Source of the DNA: Sedimentibacter saalensis
GTDB lineage: Bacteria > Bacillota > Clostridia > Tissierellales > Sedimentibacteraceae
Direction of reading: 5' to 3'
Length of the DNA stretch: 48,362 nucleotides
NCBI RefSeq assembly: GCF_007830175.1
Contig: NZ_VLKH01000014.1
Span: 50,962 to 99,323 of the forward strand
The translations under genes and the position numbers were made by a program. Within the stretch, counting starts at the first letter, position 1; the number at the start of each line of letters is the position of its first letter. The notes under the pieces were generated by a model. The model was not told where the DNA came from and ran no database searches. It worked only from the letters and a program-made list of their open reading frames with translations. Below are positions 43,130 to 48,362 of the stretch, in pieces.

Positions 43130-44845
43130 ATGAACAAAAATCTATACAGAATAATTTGTGCAATAATAGCATTGATGATGATTATGCCTGTAATGCCAAG
43201 CAGTATAGTTAGTGCTAAACCTAAAGATGGAGATTCTTCAAGTGAAGCTATGGAAATTGACGTAGATGGTGATGTGTATTCTGAACTTGGAATTAGCTCA
43301 ACTAATAATCAATCAAAGCTGCATGCCATATGGTATGACGATGATGATCTCTATGTAGCTGTATCAGTAATGAGTCCAAAGAAGGTTGAATCAGTAGAAT
43401 ATTATGAAAATTCAGGTTTTAGTAAGACTGTAACTGGTTCAGCAATTTATGGTAATGTAAATATTACTAAACTCATACTCACAAATGACCATGGAAGATT
43501 TGAATTCGATGCTTTAAAAAAGAATTCTGATTCTACAGGTAAAAATTATTTTGTTATAGCAAATTTAGGAGAATTAACATTAAATAATACATTCAATATT
43601 CAAATTGATGTAAATGGAAATGGTCATGAATTTATAGGTATAACAGTTGATACACCAAATGAAAATCCGATAGATCCAGAAGATCCAGAAGATCCAGAAG
43701 GCCCAGAAGATCCAGAAGATCCGGAAGACCCAGAAGACCCAGAAGATCCGGAAGATCCTGAAGACCCAGAAGATCCTGAAGAACCAGAAAATCCAGAAGA
43801 CCCAGAAGACCCAGAAGACCCTGAAGATCCAGAAGACCCAGAAGATCCTGAAGAACCAGAAAATCCAGAAGACCCAGAAGACCCAGAAGACCCTGAAGAT
43901 CCAGAAGACCCAGATGACCCAGAAGATCCTGAAGATCCTGAAGATCCTGAAGATCCAAAAGACCCAGAAGACCCTGAAGATCCAGAAGATCCAGAAGACC
44001 CAGAAGATCCAGAAGACCCAGAAAACTCTGAAAATCCTACTAATCCAGTTAAACCAACTGATCCGGTAGAACCAGCAACACCAGCAGTTCCATCAGATCC
44101 TGTAGATTCAGATGACGATGAAGAGTCAGGACGAAGTGGCAATGGTGGCGGCGGAACCATCATTAAAGACATAGAAATTCCTTTGGCTAATCTAGAGAAA
44201 ACAGATCACTTTGCATATGTAATTGGTTATCCAGAAGGAGATGTAAGACCTCTAAACAATATAACAAGAGAAGAAGTTGCAATGATTTTCTATAGACTTT
44301 TGACTGATGAAAGCAGAAATGAATTGTTAAGCGATGAAAACTCATTTACAGACTTAATGAACCATGAATGGTCAAATCGTGCAATATCAACTTTGAACAA
44401 TGCAGGTATAATCAAAGGATATCCTGATGGGACATTTAAACCGTCAGAACCTATTTCAAGAGCAGAATTTGCAACTATAGCAGCAAAATTTGATAATCTT
44501 GATTTGAGCAGCTCAAGTAATTTTACAGATATATTAGGACATTGGGCAGAAAAATATATTACATCATCTGAAATAAAAGGTTGGATAAAAGGCTATCCGG
44601 ATTTAACATTCAGACCTGAACAAGATATAACAAGAGCTGAAGCAATGACGTTGATTAATAATGTATTAGGAAGAGCAGTGCCAGAAGAAAATATTCATCC
44701 AAATGCAATGTTCTGGCAGGACATTACAAATGATCAATGGTATTACAAAGCTATAATGGAGGCTACAAACAGCCATGACTACATGCTAGAAGATGACGGG
44801 GATGAACTGTGGACTGGAATGAAAGCAAACAAAGTATGGCCATAG
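43130..44845 (+). CDS. Secreted SLH-domain surface protein with Pro-Glu-Asp repeat linker
   Basis: The 571-residue protein has a signal peptide (MNKNLYRIICAIIALMMIMP, cut near Ser-Ala at 27-29) and an N-terminal globular domain (about 40-175). A linker of about 40 Pro-Glu-Asp triplets runs from about 182 to 303. A Ser/Gly-rich hinge (SGRSGNGGGG) and three SLH domains (about 345-571; GYPEGDVRPLNNITREE, GYPDGTFKPSEPISRAEF, GYPDLTFRPEQDITRAEA) follow. SLH domains bind pyruvylated secondary cell-wall polymer, so the N-terminal domain is held away from the wall by a stiff acidic stalk. The signal peptide and first domain resemble the protein encoded at 46958. Expression probably depends on the SARP-type promoter upstream. 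Confidence 0.9.
   Translation: MNKNLYRIICAIIALMMIMPVMPSSIVSAKPKDGDSSSEAMEIDVDGDVYSELGISSTNNQSKLHAIWYDDDDLYVAVSVMSPKKVESVEYYENSGFSKTVTGSAIYGNVNITKLILTNDHGRFEFDALKKNSDSTGKNYFVIANLGELTLNNTFNIQIDVNGNGHEFIGITVDTPNENPIDPEDPEDPEGPEDPEDPEDPEDPEDPEDPEDPEDPEEPENPEDPEDPEDPEDPEDPEDPEEPENPEDPEDPEDPEDPEDPDDPEDPEDPEDPEDPKDPEDPEDPEDPEDPEDPEDPENSENPTNPVKPTDPVEPATPAVPSDPVDSDDDEESGRSGNGGGGTIIKDIEIPLANLEKTDHFAYVIGYPEGDVRPLNNITREEVAMIFYRLLTDESRNELLSDENSFTDLMNHEWSNRAISTLNNAGIIKGYPDGTFKPSEPISRAEFATIAAKFDNLDLSSSSNFTDILGHWAEKYITSSEIKGWIKGYPDLTFRPEQDITRAEAMTLINNVLGRAVPEENIHPNAMFWQDITNDQWYYKAIMEATNSHDYMLEDDGDELWTGMKANKVWP
43673..44031 (+). repeat. 9-bp coding tandem repeat (Pro-Glu-Asp), with 72-bp higher-order period
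   Basis: About 40 copies of a 9-base unit of the type GAAGATCCA encode Pro-Glu-Asp triplets. The variant GAAGAACCA recurs at 43778 and 43850, marking a 72-base block (eight units) that was duplicated. The array is prone to length change by slippage in steps of three residues without frameshift. Confidence 0.92.
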
Positions 44846-44913
44846 AAATATTGAAAAATTAGACAGCAAAGAATTTAATTGTACTCTGCCAACATAAAAT
44901 GAATTTTAAGATG

Positions 44914-44953
44914 AAAGGTCTGAATTCGGTATTATCGAAGTTAGACCTTTTTA
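44914..44953 (+). terminator. Terminator after the SLH gene
   Basis: AAAGGTCT (44914-44921) pairs with AGACCTTT (44943-44950), with an inner TTCG/CGAA pairing, followed by TTT. Confidence 0.75.
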
Positions 44954-44976
44954 GATTTTATACAAATGATTATGGT

Positions 44977-45052
44977 GTAATTAGAATGTAATTGAAATGT
45001 AATAAAAATATAATCGCTAAATAATAGAAATGTAATTGACTTAATATATAAT
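44977..45052 (+). promoter_or_regulatory. SARP-type operator array and promoter of the GGDEF/HD-GYP gene
   Basis: Six contiguous 11-base units begin at 44977, 44988, 44999, 45010, 45021 and 45032 (GTAATTAGAAT, GTAATTGAAAT, GTAATAAAAAT, ATAATCGCTAA, ATAATAGAAAT, GTAATTGACTT). The last heptad (45032-45038) ends 8 bases before TATAAT (45047-45052). The fourth unit shares CTAA with the fourth unit of the SLH array. No good -35 is present, which suits an activator-dependent promoter. Confidence 0.75.
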
Positions 45053-45100
45053 ATTGATTAATAAATAAGCAAAAATACTTCCTGAAACAGGGGTGATGAA

Positions 45101-46543
45101 ATGGAATACCCTTCAAAGAATGATTTTTATTTAAAGTTCAAGGCCGTTTATAACAGAGAAGGAAATTTTATTGACTACGAGCTTGTGTACATAAGTGATA
45201 CATTTTATAAAGCTGCCAACATCGTTCCGGATAGAATTTTAGGCAGAAGATTTTCAGAGATTGTTGTGGACTATTCAAACGAACTGGGCCTTAAGGAATT
45301 ATATTTTTATATGATTCCAAAATCTAAATTTAAATTTGAAATTTATATCAAGGAAATTGAAAGATGGTATCTAATCAACATGTTTTCAGATAAGAGCAGT
45401 CAAGATGATCTGCTTGTAATATACTACGTTGATATAACATATATTAAACAGAATGTTCAATATCCTTACAGCCAATCTGATAATGAACAAAATGTTTATA
45501 ATATTAAAGACATAAAGAAATTATACTACAAGGATCGTCTGACAGGATTGTATAATAAAAATTTCTTTGAAGAAGAGCTGGCGAGGCTGGATACGAAAAG
45601 ACAGCTGCCAATAAGCCTTATAATGGGAGACATAAATGGTTTAAAGCTCATAAACGATGCGTTTGGTCACAACATGGGTGATAATGCTCTAAAAAAAGCA
45701 GCTGAAATTATGACAAGCTCATTCAGGGATGAAGATATTATCAGTAGAATCGGTGGAGATGAATTTGTAGTACTATTGCCGAAAACCACAGGTGATACTG
45801 CCGTCGATATAGTTGAAAGAATAAAAGAAAAATGTGACAAGAACACACTGGATTACGTAAAAATCAACATAAGTTTTGGAGTTGCTACAAAGGAAACAAT
45901 GGATGAAGATATCCAAAAGGTACTTAAGAAAGCTGAAGACAGAATGTACTTTAAAAAACTAAAGGAAAGCAAGGAAGCAAAGCTTTCAATGATTAAGTTT
46001 TTAAAGAGCAGGCTGGAAAAAATCACATACGAAACCAAATCTCATTACGAACGCCTCAAGGGTCTCACTATGCTGATGGCAGAGGCCCTAGAGTTGACAG
46101 AAGCAGAAAAAGAAGAATTAAGATTATTGTGTGAATTCCATGATATAGGAAAAATAGGTGTGTCAAGAAACATTCTTCAAAAGGTTGGAACATTGAACAA
46201 TGAAGAATGGGAGACTGTGAAAAGGCACAGTGAAATCGGTTACTATATTGCGCGGGAATTTCGGGACGCTTCACCTATTGATGAATTGATTTTAATACAT
46301 CATGAGAGATGGGATGGAAAGGGATACCCGGGTCTATTCAAAAATGAGGAAATTCCAATTGTAGCCAGGATATTTGCCATTGCTGATGCTTACGATGTAA
46401 TGGTTAATGACAGACCATACAAAAACATTATGACTAAGAGAGACGCTCTTAATGAAATAAGTGAAAAAGCAGGCAGTCAATTTGACCCGGCCATAGCTCA
46501 GTTATTTGTAAAATTAATGGAAAAAGAGGAACAAATTGTATAA
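45101..46543 (+). CDS. Bifunctional GGDEF/HD-GYP cyclic-di-GMP enzyme
   Basis: The 480-residue protein has a PAS-like sensor (about 8-118), a GGDEF diguanylate cyclase (about 135-285) and an HD-GYP phosphodiesterase (about 305-475). The cyclase keeps the active GGDEF (218-222) and an allosteric I-site RDED (209-212), exactly five residues upstream, so product inhibition is expected. The HD-GYP part keeps HDIGKIG (HD at 347-348) and HHERWDGKGYP (400-410), so both activities look intact. No membrane helix is seen; the protein is cytoplasmic and senses through the PAS-like part. A SARP-type promoter lies upstream and a c-di-GMP riboswitch directly downstream. Confidence 0.93.
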   Translation: MEYPSKNDFYLKFKAVYNREGNFIDYELVYISDTFYKAANIVPDRILGRRFSEIVVDYSNELGLKELYFYMIPKSKFKFEIYIKEIERWYLINMFSDKSSQDDLLVIYYVDITYIKQNVQYPYSQSDNEQNVYNIKDIKKLYYKDRLTGLYNKNFFEEELARLDTKRQLPISLIMGDINGLKLINDAFGHNMGDNALKKAAEIMTSSFRDEDIISRIGGDEFVVLLPKTTGDTAVDIVERIKEKCDKNTLDYVKINISFGVATKETMDEDIQKVLKKAEDRMYFKKLKESKEAKLSMIKFLKSRLEKITYETKSHYERLKGLTMLMAEALELTEAEKEELRLLCEFHDIGKIGVSRNILQKVGTLNNEEWETVKRHSEIGYYIAREFRDASPIDELILIHHERWDGKGYPGLFKNEEIPIVARIFAIADAYDVMVNDRPYKNIMTKRDALNEISEKAGSQFDPAIAQLFVKLMEKEEQIV

Positions 46544-46621
46544 AAGTTCATTATTTTAAACATAATATAGTATAAATGTTATTTATGTTTAAAGACTAGC
46601 TATTTGTGGTATCTATGATGT

Positions 46622-46711
46622 ATGAAGCAAAATTGAATATTGGCAAACCTATTGAAAGATAGGGACGCAAAGCGAGAAGTCTAAAGCATAATGCTATGAC
46701 CGTTCAGCTGC
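46622..46711 (+). ncRNA. Cyclic-di-GMP-I (GEMM-I) riboswitch aptamer
   Basis: The core matches the GEMM-I consensus. GGCAAACC (46642-46649) leads into a P2 hairpin CCTATT-GAAA-GATAGG (46648-46663) with a GNRA tetraloop, followed by GGACGCAAAGC (46663-46673). P3 (46679-46700) contains TCTAAAGC and TGCTATGACC, the usual tetraloop receptor. P1 can form from TTGAA (46633-46637) and TTCAG (46703-46707), extended by GCA (46627) with TGC (46709). The motor is transcriptional, because a terminator follows directly. The controlled gene is the secreted repeat protein at 46958. Confidence 0.88.
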
Positions 46712-46746
46712 AAATTAATTTTAAATAATTATTTTGCAGCTTTTTT
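46706..46746 (+). terminator. Riboswitch expression-platform terminator
   Basis: AGCTGCAAA (46706-46714) pairs with TTTTGCAGCT (46732-46741), followed by a run of T (to 46746). Its 5' strand overlaps the 3' strand of riboswitch P1 at 46706-46711, so a closed, ligand-bound P1 should compete with termination. This predicts an ON switch; that reading is inferred. Confidence 0.85.
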
Positions 46747-46883
46747 GTTTCATTAGTTTTAATGACATCCTAGGAAGCGAAGGATCTCATCTTTAAATTA
46801 GTTAGCAACAACTGCTTTTACTTGGGGGGTTGTTCTATATAAAACAAGACTTATTAATAACTTGAAGAAAGGAGGTGTAAAAA

Positions 46884-46940
46884 TTGAAATGTTTATTAAT
46901 AAATTTTTGCATAGTTCAAAAGGAGAAACAAGAATTTTAA
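46884..46940 (+). CDS. Possible 18-residue leader peptide
   Basis: AAGGAGGTG (46869-46877) is one of the strongest ribosome binding sites in the window. Six bases later is TTG 46884, opening an 18-residue frame (MKCLLINFCIVQKEKQEF) that ends at 46940. Alternatively, ATG 46889 (11 bases from the same site) reads in frame into the adhesin gene at 46958 and would add 23 residues. The main gene has its own site (AAAGGAGG). Whether this is a leader peptide, an alternative start or a remnant is undecided. The remaining region from 46747 holds a decayed GAAGGATCTCAT repeat (46761-46790). Confidence 0.35.
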   Translation: MKCLLINFCIVQKEKQEF

Positions 46941-46957
46941 AGAAAGGAGGAAATTAT

Positions 46958-48362
46958 ATGAATAAAAATATGTTTAGAAAAGTTGTTTGTTTAGTAATTG
47001 CGTTGATGATGATGATGCCAGCAATGCCGAGCAGCTTGGTAAGTGCAGCTGAAGAACCAGTAATTATAGACAATCCATTGGATAATAGTATTTCAACAGT
47101 GACAACTGGTTCAGCAATCACCTTTACTGTAGAACACTATAAGCAGTTGGAGGATGGTACATTCCCGGAAATTGCAAGTGAAACCGAAAAGTTTGGAACA
47201 TTTGAAAAGATTGTACATGATGATGATTATCAAAAAACTACGTATGATGGATATACGTATGTAAGCGGGTTGGTCGACGGAGAAACATCAGTAATGGTGT
47301 TGGAAGATGAATCTTCAGTAGTAAAACTGTATTACAATTTAGATGCATTGAACATCCCCGTTATGCTTGCAGGAATCGGAGACGGAGGGGTTTATACTAC
47401 CGAAGCTGGTGTAATGGATGCAATGGGACAATCGACTAATAATCATCTTGTAGGATACTTAGCTTGGGTTGAGGAAGGCACAGAGAATCTCTATGTTGCT
47501 TTCAACGCCAGTAATACTGCTGTAGATCTAAAGACTCTTATAGGCGTAATATATTATGATGGGGCTATGAATGACACATCATATTACTACGATGAATTAA
47601 CAGGTATTTATGAAAAAATTCACGGGCCGATTAATATTGATGGAGTTCAATATGGCCCAAATGATCCTGTCACCAATATGCCATATGAATTTACAAATTG
47701 GTTGGTTATAAATTTGGGGGAAATTACGTTTTCTGATCCATTTTATATTGGATTGGACTATGCTGAAAATGGTTTTGATGCTATGGGAGACAAAAAAATA
47801 CGGATTGAAATATTGGACTATACAGTCGAATACCATGCTAATGGTGCTGACGGCGGTAGTACATCAGATCCTAATTTTGCTTACGAACAATACGACTGGG
47901 TTACTGTGTTAGATAATGGGTTTACTTATACAAATCATAATTTTGTAAAGTGGAATACATTACCCGATGGTAGCGGAGACAATTATTATCCTGGACAGAA
48001 ATTCCAAATGCCAAACCATGATGTTGAGTTATATGCAATATGGTCTACGGTACCACAAAATAGTTTTACGGTAGAACATTATCTGCAAAATTCAGACGGA
48101 ACAACATATCCAGCAACACCGACATATACAGAAACAGACAGTGCAAATACTGGAGCGACAGTATATGACGATACCTATGAAAATAGTTACCCAGGCTGGA
48201 CATATGTTAGCGGAGCAGTAGACGGAGTAACATCAGCGGTAGTGGAAGCACCGAACGGAACAACAAAATTGAAACTGTATTACACAGTGGATAGCGTTGG
48301 TTTTACGGTAGAACATTATCTGCAAAATTCAGACGGAACAACATATCCAGCAACACCGACAT
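46958..48362 (+). CDS. Large secreted repeat protein (adhesin-like), cut by window end
   Basis: The frame is open from ATG 46958 to the window end (at least 468 residues). A signal peptide (MNKNMFRKVVCLVIALMMMM, cut near SAA at about 31) closely resembles that of the SLH protein at 43130. Residues about 55-128 form one VEHY-type repeat. About 130-285 form a globular domain related to the SLH protein's first domain (LVINLGEITFSDPFYIGLD against FVIANLGELTLNNTFNIQID). About 289-362 form an InlB/Listeria-Bacteroides repeat (VEYHANG to ELYAIW). From about 369, 79-residue repeats begin with FTVEHYLQNSDGTTYPATPT. AAAGGAGG lies 7 bases upstream. A c-di-GMP-I riboswitch controls it. Confidence 0.85.
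   Translation, partial: MNKNMFRKVVCLVIALMMMMPAMPSSLVSAAEEPVIIDNPLDNSISTVTTGSAITFTVEHYKQLEDGTFPEIASETEKFGTFEKIVHDDDYQKTTYDGYTYVSGLVDGETSVMVLEDESSVVKLYYNLDALNIPVMLAGIGDGGVYTTEAGVMDAMGQSTNNHLVGYLAWVEEGTENLYVAFNASNTAVDLKTLIGVIYYDGAMNDTSYYYDELTGIYEKIHGPINIDGVQYGPNDPVTNMPYEFTNWLVINLGEITFSDPFYIGLDYAENGFDAMGDKKIRIEILDYTVEYHANGADGGSTSDPNFAYEQYDWVTVLDNGFTYTNHNFVKWNTLPDGSGDNYYPGQKFQMPNHDVELYAIWSTVPQNSFTVEHYLQNSDGTTYPATPTYTETDSANTGATVYDDTYENSYPGWTYVSGAVDGVTSAVVEAPNGTTKLKLYYTVDSVGFTVEHYLQNSDGTTYPATPT
48064..48362 (+). repeat. 237-bp coding tandem repeat of the adhesin
   Basis: The 62 bases at 48064-48125 are identical to 48301-48362, giving a 237-base (79-residue) period. Identity at DNA level shows recent amplification or ongoing homogenisation. 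The array continues past the window end. Confidence 0.9.

Noticed and set aside
43624..44172. Minus-strand open frame of 182 residues, Ser/Gly-rich
   Set aside because: It is the antisense image of the Pro-Glu-Asp repeat and has no ribosome binding site; repeats in one frame keep the opposite frame open.

Overview
The window is chromosomal DNA from a low-GC, Gram-positive anaerobe of the Clostridia. The evidence is AT-rich coding sequence, strong AGGAGG-type ribosome binding sites, a CIRCE/HrcA heat-shock operon, S-layer-homology (SLH) anchoring, Flp and type IV pili without an outer-membrane secretin, and a 3-aminobutyryl-CoA ammonia-lyase typical of lysine fermenters. A Sedimentibacter/Tissierellia-like host is my inference only. 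No tRNA, rRNA, CRISPR array, transposase or phage gene was seen.

Layout. (1) 1-7.5 kb: housekeeping genes (small membrane protein, OsmC, prmA-rsmE), two tandem dicarboxylate/amino-acid:cation symporters and hemW, separated by palindromic intergenic repeats. (2) 7.5-12.8 kb: CIRCE-hrcA-grpE-dnaK-dnaJ. (3) 12.8-17.1 kb: a very AT-rich block with an LtaS-like sulfatase, a GT2 glycosyltransferase and a GT-C-like membrane protein. (4) 17.2-26.9 kb: a full Tad/Flp pilus locus (prepilin peptidase, two Flp pilins, TadE, TadG-like, CpaB, TadZ, TadA, TadB, TadC) followed by a DUF192 gene and a DivIVA-like coiled-coil gene. (5) 27.0 kb: an isolated kal gene. (6) 27.6-36.8 kb: a type IV pilus locus (pilB, pilC, pilin, pilD, a PilM-PilN fusion, PilO-like, four minor pilins), interrupted by a repeat cluster, then efp and an acidic CD1247-like protein. 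(7) 37.9-41.4 kb: a C92-like peptidase, a tiny membrane protein, a C_GCAxxG_C_C protein and a UvrD-like helicase. (8) 41.5-48.4 kb: a surface and signalling module made of a SARP/BTAD regulator, an SLH protein with a Pro-Glu-Asp linker, a GGDEF/HD-GYP enzyme, and a c-di-GMP-I riboswitch with terminator ahead of a large secreted repeat protein cut by the window end.

The most interesting signal joins regions 4 and 8. Three promoters (tad locus, SLH gene, GGDEF/HD-GYP gene) carry 11-bp-periodic direct repeats of a GTAATT-type heptad. In each, the last heptad ends exactly 8 bp before a TATAAT -10. This is the operator geometry known for SARP regulators, and a SARP/BTAD gene lies directly upstream of two of the three targets. 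I propose a two-layer surface-attachment circuit: the SARP switches on the Tad pilus, an S-layer protein and a c-di-GMP enzyme, and c-di-GMP then acts through the riboswitch on the adhesin. The geometry and riboswitch are visible in the sequence; the wiring is inference.

Intergenic spaces hold two repeat families. One is a composite palindrome bounded by GTAGGGG and CCCCTAC. The other is a GTCATTCTGAGG / GAAGGATCTCAT type. Several gene starts were set at internal codons because the ribosome binding site supports them; each case is explained in its entry.
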